Assembly (NCBI GenBank): GCA_009760855.2
Contig: WPIO01000289.1
Span: forward strand, 1 to 64,000
From: Cristatella mucedo
Taxonomy: Eukaryota > Bryozoa > Phylactolaemata > Cristatellidae
Direction: 5' to 3'
DNA: 64,000 nt
Each line of letters opens with the position of its first letter. The stretch's first letter is position 1. The notes below the pieces were generated by a model, which saw only the letters and a program-made list of their open reading frames with translations, had not been told where the DNA came from and ran no database searches. Below, in pieces: positions 19,468 through 30,600 of the stretch. The position numbers were made by a program, and so were the translations under genes.

Positions 19468-22438
19468 TTGGGCACAACCTGCGAGCTGAGTACCAGCTCG
19501 TTCGGTATTCCTAGCCTTGTCTCGAACCGCTCAGCACGCTCCCCCACATGCCTCACTGTACATTCCTCAAACTTAGTGGTCATCAAGCTTGTTGTAACCC
19601 CATCGGCCAGACTTAGCGCTTGCCTTTGGAATCCTTGCTCAATGTGCAATAAACCTCTAGTAATAAGCGACATTATTTCTGAAAATGGTATAGACCTGCT
19701 CGCCCTAACTGAAACTTGGCTGAAATCGATAAACTGTCCGACAATTAAAGACGCAACTCCATCTGGTTTCTCGTTCTTTCACACCCCTAGATCAATCAAA
19801 ACTGGAGGTGGAGTTGCTATTGTCGTGCGCTCGAAATTCAACTTCAAGCCATTTGTGGTACCTTCGAAGCAGTCTTTTGAATCAATTGTCCTGGTCTCAC
19901 CCGAAAACAAGCTACCGATAGTGGCAGTAGTCTATCGCCCACCAGGTACTAAATCCTCTTTTATCTCAGATTTCTCCGATCTCATTTCGATTCTGTGTGC
20001 AAGAAATCGATCCTTCCTCGTAATGGGTGATTTCAACGTTCACTTTGATAACTTATCTGACGCTTTCAGCCCCGAATTTCGGGCATTGACTGACTCATTG
20101 TCTCTTGTGGCTCATGTGCATGGCCCTACCCACATCAAGGGTCACACACTCGACCAGATTTTCTCATATAACTGCACTTTGTCATCACCAATTATTACCA
20201 AATCATGCTTATCTGACCACATGCAGATCTCATTCAATCTACAGTGTGTGCCCACATCCTCCTCTAAAATAACCCGTGAATCGCGAAGCCTCAAGACCCT
20301 TGACATCGATGCTGTCCGTGCGAGAATATCTGCTTCACCTCTGCTGCTCAATCCTCCCTCCGATCTGTCGTCATTGGTAAATAGCTTCAACACGACACTA
20401 GCTGACACGCTCGACGAGTTTGCACCTCTGACAAAGTGCACTGTGCGCCCCCGCCCAGACGGCCTATGGTTTACCACAGACATTAAACTAGCCAAGTCTA
20501 CTAAACGAAAGCTTGAAAAAGCATACACAAGATCCGGACTAACTGTCCATCGACAGGCATATGAAGACTACTGTAGGTCGTACCAATCGATCCTAGCAAA
20601 GGCTAAGTCTAGTTTTTATAAAAACATTGTTGAATCACAGATGCACAATCCAAAAATGCTGATGTCGACAATAAACCATCTCCTCAACCGTTCCCAGATT
20701 AGCTCCCTACCTGATGATCCTAATGATGAGCTAGCCGATCACTTCTCTCGATTCTTTGTGCAGAAGATAGATCAGGAAATCCATCCCTGCGATGACAACC
20801 ACTCCACTAGAATGCTGTTCCTCGGTTCCTGGCTGCACCTCAATGTCTGCATTTAAGCAGGTCACTAGTGATCTATTCCTAAAGTTCGTTTCTCAATCAA
20901 AGAATACAACAAGTCATCTGGACCCGATTCCCACTGTCCTGCTCCTACGTTGCATTGATCTGCTGCTGCCATGCATAACTAACATAATTAATATGTCATT
21001 AGCCTCAGGTCAGGTCCCAGCACCTTTCAAAAAAGCTGTAGTCAGGCCACTTATGAAGAAAACTACACTTGACCAAGAGAACTTGAGCAACTACCGCCCA
21101 GTTTCCCTTCTACCATTCCTATCAAAGACACTGGAACGGGTCGTGGCGGACCAGCTGAACTCGGATATCGAAACCTCACACCTTGCTAGTAAGTTGCAGT
21201 CTGGCTTTAGAGCTAATCACTCCACAGAGTCAGCATTGCTTCGGGTATACAACGACCTACTTAGGAATGCAGACATGGGTAGAGTGTCTCTGCTTGTTTT
21301 GCTTGATCTTTCGGCAGCTTTTGACACCATCGATCACAAAGTTCTTCTAGAGCGCCTCTCATCTCGCCTGGGCATCACTGGCACTGCTCTGCAGTGGTTC
21401 AGGTCCTATCTCAGTGGCAGACTCCAGAGTATTGACGTGAATGGACAAAGATCATCTGAAGTACCTCTGAAATATGGAGTACCTCAGGGCTCAGTGCTAG
21501 GTCCGGTTCTTTTCACGGTTTATACTCAGCCTCTTGCTGATGTGATTGCCAAGCACAATCTAGGCTTTCACTTCAATGCAGATGACACTCAGTTGTACCT
21601 TTGCTTTGATCCCTCCCAGCCTTTGAGCACCTCAAACTCTCTCAACTCACTTGCTGCATGCATTGATGACATCCGCACATGGATGGCAGCAAATTTTCTA
21701 AAACTTAACGATGATAAAACTAGCTTACTAGTTATGGGCAAACCCGGTGTGATCCAGATATTGGAAAGGCTGACGCTCAAAATTGGCTCTGCCAGCATAT
21801 CTCCAGTTGAATCAGCTCGAAATCTAGGTGTCATATTCTAAAGCGACCTCTCGTTAGACGACCATATCAGCTCCACAGTCAAATCCGCCTATTTCCAGCT
21901 TCATAACATTGCTAAAATTCGGGCTTGTTTAGATAATGATACCACGTCCAAGTTGGTCCATGCATTTTTGACATCCCGTCTCGACTTCTTCAACTCACTG
22001 CTTGCTGGCCTACCAGCATGTGCGATCAGGCGATTGCAGCTGGTGCAAAACTCTGCAGCTAGGCTCATCTGCCGTGAACGTCTCAGTTGCCACAATACTC
22101 CACTTCTCGCCGACCTGAACTGGCTACCAGTCAAGCAACGGGTTGACTTCAAGGTTTTGTCGCTCACTTTTAGGTCCCTTGATTCTTTGACTCCAGCCTA
22201 TCTGTCAGATATACTACCCCATCAGGCTAAGCATCGTACGACCCGCTTTTCGGAATCCAACAGTCTAGAAATACCTCATACAAACCTTAAATCCTTTGGA
22301 GACCGTGCATTTAGGTCATACGCTCCCAAAGCCTGGAACTCCCTCCCGACCTGCGTCAGAACATCCCCTGACCTGACCACATTTAAAAGGAACCTAAAAA
22401 CACACCTATTTAGGACAGCATTTAGTGGGTCCCTGTGA
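19468..22438 (+). pseudogene. LINE-A endonuclease-reverse transcriptase, two lesions
   Basis: The N-terminal APE-type endonuclease has LALTETWL, GGGVAIVVR, VYRPPG, MGDFNVHF, GHTLDQIF and LSDHMQI, which nicks target DNA. The RT has NYRPVSLLPFLSK, GFRANHSTESALL, LLDLSAAFDTIDH, GVPQGSVLGP and NADDTQLYL; the catalytic Asp pair is kept, but the usual Tyr before it is Asn. The C-terminal region includes LLADLNWLPVKQR and APKAWNSLP. A frame change near 20770 reflects about 5 bases missing relative to the minus copy. A TAA at 21839-21841 stands where another copy (33.7 kb) has Lys. A start near ATG 19436 is likely ancestral. Confidence 0.9.
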
Positions 22439-22603
22439 TTCGTCCTTGATTTGCTTATGCGTGCTGACACTGTGCATGCTGCCACTAACCACATTTGCAT
22501 GCCTACCCTGTGCATTTCACCCCTTACCATATTATTCATTTCGTTTCTTTTTCAAGCATGATTTTACTTACCATTCCATGGCATTTCACTTTACAGCAAA
22601 TGT

Positions 22604-22643
22604 AAAGCGCCTAGAGAGAGATTAAGTTCTCTGAGGGCGCTTT
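22604..22643 (+). other. LINE-A 3' UTR hairpin
   Basis: Arms AAAGCGCC (22604-22611) and GGCGCTTT (22636-22643) enclose AGAGATTAAGTTCTCT (22617-22632), which itself can pair. Present at every LINE-A 3' end in the window and, in variant form, in SINE-1. In stringent LINE families such a 3' structure is what the reverse transcriptase recognises. Confidence 0.8.
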
Positions 22644-22675
22644 ATCAAGTGAATTGTTATTATTATTATTATTAT

Positions 22676-25600
22676 CTTCCTCTCACGTTAGGACGAAACC
22701 GCTTCACATGAGAGGTAGTAGTAGATATAGCCACTCAAAAAGAAGCCATCACGCACAGATACTCATAACAAGTAAAATCTGTCAGAAGATTCATCGTCTT
22801 CAAGCCACAATCATACCACTAAAAGTTAAGATTCAATCAAGTTTTAACAATAGTAAAGCAACGATAGCAACGGGAATATTTTCTTAGGGTGGGTAAGAAA
22901 AAGGTACTATAAACCAGGCTCGGTAACACAGCTGGTGTGATCTGATTACGATTGATATTAAAAATATTTTGAAATCTATCTTGTTGTCATCACTCTCAAT
23001 TGTGCACATACTTGACTAATTCAGCATAACAAGGTACCCTAGCCTCGGGAATATACTCCACTATACCTGGCCCATAGGAAAGAGGGCAATGAAAATCTAC
23101 TTCTATATGCCTGAAAAAAATAAGTTGCTATTTATCTTCGATGGCAGCTAAGCTTTCAGGTAATCAGGTTGAAAACAATGCAAATTATTGTTGCCTGACA
23201 CAATTACAAAGTGTTTTACCACAATTTCAGCCCACATAAAAGGCACCATGCTTCAAAATCTCAGTGAAGCTAATAAAAAACGTAAAGTCTTACTCGCTCT
23301 TCAAACTGTGATTTTTGAGTCCACTTATGAAAATAGTCGACATTAGAAAAAGAAATAATGTGATCTGTTCTGGGTCGTATGATTAACTGTAATACTCTGT
23401 GGTGCAGTTACCGTTTCACAATAAGCATTGGACAACTCAGTTTGTATTCCAAATTATGCAAAACACTAAAACATGTGTACTCAGTGCATTCCATTCGATT
23501 GCACTTGCGAAATTTATGCAACGGCCTCCAGTGGAGTAGCTCAGATGGCCGCCCTAAATAGCCAAACTGCAAGCAGCTGCCATTTCCACAGAAGCTTCGA
23601 TCAGCTATCGTTTTTATTGCAAATCTTAATAACCTATGTTCCGGGGTAGCCTACGAAATGTCATGCAGTTGCTCTTGACCGTACTCATGATATGGAATTC
23701 GACGAACTGGCCCAGTTAGGACATCCTAATATTTCAACCAAACTACAGCTGTCGTTTCCACTTTTAACTTCAAGCAATCGCAATTTTGAGTCCCCATTAC
23801 AGAGAGTAAGGATACGGGTTTACTCACTGAAGTTAGTGTAACTTCAGTTGCCTGTTCTCAAGCAATTGCATCCAAATGCCCGCAATTTTAAACTGAACTG
23901 CAGCTGCCATTTCGGCAAAAGGCGTCGTAGTAGCCGGCAACTAGAACACTACTGCGATCGTGATTTCAAATGAAAGAAAACAGCGATCAGACTTGACCAG
24001 CCATATGTCGTGGCGTGGCGAGTTGCCTACTCGTGCTACAGCCATCGATAGCTCTGGCCAGCCAGGCAGCCTCCCTACACATTCTAACTGCTAAACACCT
24101 GCGATCTCTGCCAAAAGGCCTAGCAAAACAGCAATGTTTCTTCAATGTAATGAAAAATAAGTGTCCAGGCTGTACCAACCAAATTTAATGACCTAGGTAA
24201 TGTTAGCACGCCTACCTATTCAAACCATAATTAAGCTGACATTTTCACAGTAAGCTTTCCCTAACTGAGGCTTCGATTACAAAAAGCATTAAAAAAACGT
24301 AGGACTTTTTGCTGAGCTGGGTCATTGGAGGCTAGTGCACAAGGACTCAGACGACTAATTTGATGAACTGAAGTGGGTTCATCTGGATAGACTTTTTATT
24401 TAATGGAGTCAAAAACGAAGTAGCACTGAGCCATTCGTTGTAATGGCAACTTTATGGCAATATGAGTATTTTGGAAATCTGGATGGGCAGGCAAAAGGAG
24501 GCCAGCATAAGAACAGGCATGCTGGATAGGGCAAATTTAAGTGGGTCAACACGGAACATGGTTTTCTGTCTGTAATAAGGAATAAATACCGCACGTTTGT
24601 TAATTTTATGTAAATAGCAGCTGTAGAGCTATTTTAATATAGAGGGTATCACTGGGCCAATCTGTTGAAGGCTATAGCACGAGCATCCTCTAGCACAAAT
24701 GCGTAATAATTAGTGGATACCTGGAACCATGTTTGCTTTAATTTGTGATCAAAACTGAAGTAATAAAAAGCTTTTTACGGAAATGGTACCTGTATCTACA
24801 TTCTCATGTGCATAAAGGCAAGCTGGCCAGTGCCGTTTAAGGCCATAGCACAAGATTGTGCACGTCCAATTGCATGAAAGATTGTGGGTAAACGAGCTAC
24901 ACCGTATTGTAAATAATTGAATCAAAACCAGTTTTCAAAAGCTCATAGTAGATGAAGTGGCTGTATCATAATGTAAAGTTCTAAGTCCAATTCTTTGGTC
25001 AGATGCCTACAGTCCAATGAGTTAATCAATGAGTTATTACTAATCGATTACAAAAAAAAAATATTTTAATTTTCCATAAGCAGAATTTAAGACCTGAAGC
25101 CAAAAAGGGGTGAAGGCACCGATGGCTCAACTTGCTGATCTTATCGCCAATCGTTTGGTAATTTTTTTACATAGCCTGAGTTAAGTGCCTAGAAAAAGAT
25201 TTAATTCTCGTAGGGTGGTAAATAGATCTAATATTAGTCTTATTATATAACAATTATTGACTGCAACTACATAGAAAACGCTGCAGAAATACGCAAATTT
25301 ATCTTTTCCCTGTGCAGGCCGCTAAGGGAACTATGCAGAACAAGTAAAGATACAAACGTTCAACTTGAGCACATAAAAGACACTTCCTATGGACGAAGTT
25401 AAAGCTGTAAAGAAAAAGTAGGTCGGAATTTCGCCTACAACGTCAAGAGAGGGGGTGTCATAAAATCAGAAGGTGAACACTTCTCAGATTTACAAGGTGA
25501 GCATGATCTTAGGTTAGCTAAAAGCGCAGTTAGAAAGCCAGAGGCGGAAGATGTTTTTTAGGACAAGACAAAACCCTCTGAGAAACAGAAAGAATAGACT

Positions 25601-26016
25601 ACAACGACATGACCGTGAAGCCGATGTTGTTACTGACAAAGCAGCACATCTCCGAAAAATTTGGTTAATACGGCTGCAGAACTGATCACGAAAGCCATAC
25701 TGCTGAATTGTGCACAGTCTGCGATATATTGCATTGGGAGAAATCTTGAAAGGATTCAGTTGCATAAGCCTAACATAAGTTTACATGTGATCTGAGTGTT
25801 GACTTCATGACTGGAACACTCTTACTGAAAACGTCAGCAGAAAAAATAAGCTGAAAAATCAAAAACACTATACTCATCAAACGACAAAATTGATACTTTC
25901 AATCATAATGACACTGATTAAAAAGATAAAGCCCCAAGCCAAGCACGTTCGGTGTGTAAAGAAATAGACAAAAGAATAACGACCACATCAGAACTTAGCA
26001 TTTCGTAGCAACTTGC
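22676..26016. other. Intergenic or intronic DNA, no gene supported
   Basis: No exon with splice support or coding family features was found. Weak internal repetition occurs at 23.4-24.0 kb (three degenerate units carrying AGCTGCCATTTC-like motifs about 155-170 bp apart) and at 24.6-24.9 kb (AAGGC(T/C)ATAGCAC twice). If the 26.1 kb exon belongs to the Ig gene, this is its intron. Confidence 0.5.
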
Positions 26017-26128
26017 TTGGCATCAGGTTGACACACAAGTATAAGGTCAGTGGTAAGTGATGTCACAACAAAAGGATTAACTTGGCCATTCACTCGAAGA
26101 GTCGTTATGATGGGAGGATAAACTGTAC
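26017..26128 (-). CDS. Probable exon: N-terminal half of an Ig domain
   Basis: Acceptor CATTTTTTTAG before GTACAG, with a branch-like CTAAC about 45 bases upstream. The exon starts in phase 1, as other Ig exons here do. It encodes TVYPPIITTLRVNGQ, FVVTSLTTDL and LILVCQPDA (B-strand Cys). The likely donor is non-canonical: AA|GCAAGT at 26011-26016, phase 2, at nearly the same place after the Cys as the donor of the 8.44 kb exon. Alternatively an ATG at 26211-26213 starts a hydrophobic leader reading into the exon, making this the first exon with a signal peptide. No matching second half was found nearby. Confidence 0.55.
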
Positions 26129-27137
26129 CTAAAAAAATGACAGGCTGAGATAGTGATAGGGCAAGAGTTAGAACTATTGAAAATATCAGGTTAACAAATA
26201 AATTCGTGCGCATTGTTAGGAGAAAGAGTTTATTATTAATTTATGGGAATACTATTTTATTAAATTTACCAAATATTATTATTAATAATTTTTTTTTGAT
26301 TTAGTGAAAAACACGGACCACAATCTTTTTCCTCAATCTTATAGCACTAATTTTCTAGAGTTGTTCAACAAACAAAACTAATGCGAAACAATTCTGGTTG
26401 TCATTCATTTGCCCACGTCTTGTGCAGCCTACTTTCATAAGGATATATACCAAGTAAATAAGAGGCATACAATATTCAAAAACTAATAAAATTACTAAAA
26501 TTGATTCAAAATTGACTCATAATTTCAAGAAAGTAACATGGGCTACGTTCAATTATTTGTGCAAAAATTTCTATCTTTGGAAGTAGAGATCATAGTATAT
26601 GACTTTGTCTTTCAACTGATTCAAAACTAAGCAGTAGTGCACAAACTAATAACTCAATAGATGTGACGAGCCCTACATTAGTCAAATCTATTAGTCGAAT
26701 CTAGAAATCTATTTTCAATTTTATATCGGTCAAATCAGTTATCAAGTTAACACACCGCCTCGGACGTGTCAACAAGCAAATATAAATCCGGTTATACTCT
26801 AAGTGGATGTCTATTATATAGTCAAAAGGCAAATTATGATTCGTAATCCAAACTACAAATTGATCATGCATTATGCACAATGTAACTTTCAAGGCTCAAA
26901 GTCTGTCTGTTGGAAACAAGCTCCAAAAGACGCAATCGAGGCTACTTTAGCATGTAACTCAACGCCAGAAAGCTGATAAAGTTGGAAGACTTCCTATAAG
27001 ATGTTTGAGCTGACATTAACGGCTACATACCCGTTTCATAACCCTAACAGCATCTCATAGACAGCCTAGCTAATCCGAAACAGCACATGAAACAAGAGCT
27101 TGCTTTTGATGAAAAGATGGTTCAGTAAGAAGGACAG
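26129..27137. other. No gene recognised
   Basis: AT-rich DNA between the 26.1 kb exon and LINE-A copy 2. No supported exon or repeat. Confidence 0.5.
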
Positions 27138-27379
27138 CTTTAATAATAATAATAATAATAATAATGCATTTGATAAAGCGCCGTCAGAGATCTCAATCCC
27201 TCTCTAGGCGCTTTACATTTGCTGCAAAGGGAAATGCAACTAAATGGTGAGTAATATCATGCTTGATAAACAGACTAAATGAATAACATGGTTAGGGGTG
27301 ACATGCACAGGTTCAGCATGCAAATGTGGTTAGTGGCAGCATGCACAGTGTCAGCACGCATAAGCACACGAAGGACGAA

Positions 27380-30300
27380 TCACAGGGACCCACTAAATGC
27401 TGTCATAAATAGGTTTTTAAATGTGGTCAGGTCAGAGGTTGTTCTGACGCAGGTCAGCCGGGAGTTCCAGGCTTTTGGAGCGTACGAACTGAATGCATGG
27501 TCTCCAAAGGATTTGAGGTTTGTACGAGGTATTTCTAGACTGTTGGATACTGAAAAGCGGGTGGTACGATGCTTGGCCTGATGGGGGAGTATATCTGAGA
27601 GATAGGATGGAGCCAAAGAATGAAGTGAACTTAAAGTGAGCGACAAAACCTTGAAGTCAATCCGTTGCTTGCCTGGTAGCCCGTGCAGGTCGGCGAGAAG
27701 TGGTGTAATGTGGCAACTGGGACGCTCACGACAGATTAGCCTAGCTGCAGAGTTTCGCACCAGCTGCAATCGCCTGATCGCACATACTATTAGGCCAGTA
27801 AGCACTGAGTTGCAGAAGTCGACACGGGATGTCACGAATGCATGGACCAACTTGGACGTGGTATCCGTATCTAAACAAGCCCACATTTTAGCAATGTTAT
27901 GAAGCTGAAAATAGGCAGATAATAATAATAATAATAATTCACTTGATAAAGCGCCCTCAGAGAACTAAATCTCTCTCTAGGCGCTTTACATTTGCTGCAA
28001 AGTGAAACGCAATTGAAGATTTGACTGTGGAGCTGATATAGTCGTAACGAGAGGTCGCTTTAGAATATGACACCTATATTTCGAGTTGATTCAACAAGAG
28101 ATATGGTGGCAGGGCCAAATGTGAGAGTCAGCCTTTCCAATTTCGGAATCACACCGGGTTTGCCAATAACTAGCAAGTTAGTTTTATCATCGTTTAGTTT
28201 TAGAAGATTTGCTGCCATCCATGTGCAAATGTCATAAATACATGCAGCAAGTGAGTTGAGAGAATTTGAGGTTGCTCGAAGGCTGGGAGAGATCAAAGGA
28301 AAACTACAACTGAGTGTCATCTGCATAGAAGTGAAAGCCCAGATTGTGTTTGGCAATCACATCAGCAGGAGGGAGAGTATAAACCGTGAAAAGAACCGGA
28401 ACTAGCAAGGAGCCCTGAGGTACCCCATATTTCAGAGGTACCACGGATGATCTTTGTTCATTCACGTCAATACTCTACTGTGTCCCACTGCGATAGGACC
28501 TGAACCTTTGCAGAGCAGTGCCAGTGATGCCCAGGCGAGATGAGAGGTGCTCTAGAAGAACTTTGTGATCGATTGTCTTAAAAGCACCCAAAAGATCGAG
28601 CAAAACAAGCAGACTACTTTACCCACGTCTGCATTACTAAATAGGTCGTTGTATACCCTAAGCAATACTGACTCTGTGGAGTGATTATCTCTTAATCCAG
28701 ACTGGAAATTACTAGCAAGGTGTGAGGTTTCGATATATGAGTTCAGCTGGTCCGCAACCAACCGTTCCAGTGTCTTTGATAGCAATAGTAAAAGAGAGAC
28801 TGGCGCTAGTGTCTCAAGTTCTCTTGGTCTAGTGTCGCTTTCGTGAGAATCGGCCTGACTATAGATATTTTGATCAGTGCTGGGACAAGATCTGAGGCTA
28901 ATGCCATATAATCGATGTTAGTTATGCATGGCAGCATCAGATCAATGCAACGTAGGAGCAGGGCAGTGTGAATTGGGTCCAGAGGACTTGTCTTCTTTGA
29001 TTGAGATACGAACTTCAGGAATAGATCACCAGTGACATGCTTAAATCTAGACATTGAGGTGCAGCCGGGAATCGTGGAACAGCATTCTAGTGGGGAGGTT
29101 GTCATCGCAGAGATGGATTCCCTGATCTTGTCTATCATCTGCACAAAACAATCGAGAGAAGCGATCGGCTAGATCATTACAAGAATCATCAGTTAAGAAG
29201 CTAATCTGGGAGCGGTTGAGGTGATGGTTTATTGTCGAAATCAGCATTTTTGGATTGTGCATCTGTGATTCACCAATGTGTTTATAGAAGCTAGACTTGG
29301 CCTTTGCTAGGATCGATTGGTACGACCTACAGTAGTCTTGATATGCCTGTCGATGGACAGTCAGTCCTTATCTTTTTTATGCTTTTTTAAGCTTTCGCTT
29401 AGTATACCTTGCTAGTTTAATGTTTGTGGTAAACCATAGGCCGTCTGGGTAACGGTGCACAGTGCGTTTGTCAGAGGTGCAAATTCGTTGAGCGTGTCAG
29501 CTAGTGTCGTGCTGTAGCTATCTACCAATGATGACAGATCGGAGGGAGGACTGAGCAGCAAAGGTGAAGCAGATATTCTCGCACGGACAGCATCTATGTC
29601 AAGGTTCTTGAGGTTTCGCAATTCACATGTTATTTTAGAGGATGAGGTGAGCTCACACTGTAGATTGAATGAGATCTGCATGTGGTCAGATAAGCAGGAT
29701 TCGGTAATACTTGGGGATGACAAAGTGCAGTTGTATCAGAAAATCTGGTCGAGTGTGTGAGCCTTGATGTGGGTAGGCCCATGCACATGAGCCACAAGAG
29801 ACAATGATTCAGTCAATGCCCAAAATTTGGTGCTGAATGCGTCAGATAAGTAATTTAAGTGAACGTTGAAATCACCCATTACAAGGAAGGATCGATTTCT
29901 TGCACACATAATCGAAATGAGGTCGGAGAAATCTGAGATAAAGGAAGATTGGGTACCTGGTGGGCGATAGAGTACTGCCACTATCGGTAGCTTGTTTTCG
30001 GATGAGACCAAGATAATCGATTGAAAAGATTGCTTAGAGGGTACTGCAAATGGCTTGCAGTTGATCTTCGAGCGCACGATAATAGAAACTCTACCACCAG
30101 TTTTGATTGATCTAGTGGTGTGAAAGAACGAGAAACCAGATGGGTCGGCATCTTTAATTGTCGGGCAGTTTATCGATTTTAGCCAAGTTTCAATTAGGGC
30201 GAGCAGGTCGATACCATTTTCAGAAATAAGGTCGCTTATTACTAGAGGTTTATTGCACGTTGAGCGAGGATTCCAAAGGCAAACGTTAAGATTGGCCGAT

Positions 30301-30467
30301 AGAGTTACAACAGGCCTGACGACCACTAAGTTAGAGGGATTTACAGTGAGGCATGTGGGGAAGCGTGCTGAGCGGTTCGATAATATGCTAGGAATAGGCA
30401 AAGGAGCGTGTACTGAGCTCACAGTTCCCACCCGACGAGCGGCTTCTGACATGCCGGTTCCGGCCAC
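27380..30467 (-). pseudogene. LINE-A endonuclease-RT frame of copy 2, decayed
   Basis: The endonuclease is well kept (29736-30467: LLALIETWL, VLYRPPGTQS, MGDFNVHL, HTLDQIF). The RT is broken into short frames (28552-29144), with parts such as ETSHLASNFQSG readable but the FDTIDH and ADD regions disrupted. The C-terminal region (27380-27886) is open again. It lacks the 5-base loss seen in copy 1 near 20770, so the two copies carry different lesions. Confidence 0.85.
27921..28016 (-). mobile_element. LINE-A tail-only insertion (96 bp) nested in LINE-A copy 2
   Basis: A 96-bp block made only of the LINE-A 3' hairpin and (AAT)n tail interrupts copy 2 between the RT and C-terminal regions. It is flanked by AGAT at 27917-27920 and 28017-28020. 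Taking it out restores the sequence found at the same place in copy 1. Confidence 0.88.
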
Positions 30468-30600
30468 AGGTGCGCCTACTGGGTGCTTTTCTTTTGTTAA
30501 TGCATAGTCCTTGAATCTGATCTACAACATTAATATCTAGGAATGCATTTGATCTACGATGACGAAGCGATAACAGCTGCTGACGATCATAACTACCTTT

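Larger units (their letters stand above)
19306..22675 (+). mobile_element. LINE-A copy 1, end-to-end and nearly intact
   Basis: CR1/L2-type non-LTR retrotransposon of about 3.37 kb. The 5' end (TAGTTATGATCGTC) is the same base at which similarity to the minus-strand copy begins, so this is probably the natural 5' terminus. A single endonuclease-RT reading frame follows, then a 3' UTR with a hairpin and an (ATT)n tail. No convincing target duplication was found for this copy. It is the best reference for all LINE-A fragments in the window. Confidence 0.9.
27142..30596 (-). mobile_element. LINE-A copy 2, end-to-end, minus strand
   Basis: Second full-span copy. The (AAT)n tail is at 27142 and the 5' end at about 30595, the same terminal sequence as copy 1. 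CTTT (27138-27141) and CTTT (30597-30600) are a plausible 4-bp target duplication. Without the nested 96-bp insert its length is about 3.36 kb, agreeing with copy 1. It is inserted at or in the C-terminal end of the LTR-element pol at 30.6 kb. Confidence 0.88.

Noticed and set aside
20142-20528. Minus-strand frames within 19.4-22.5 kb
   Set aside because: Antisense to the LINE-A endonuclease-RT frame, with no independent features.
26128-26213. Signal peptide as the firm start of the Ig gene
   Set aside because: The hydrophobic stretch coincides with a pyrimidine-rich acceptor tract ending TTTTTTTAG, which naturally translates to Phe/Leu/Ser; kept only as an alternative.
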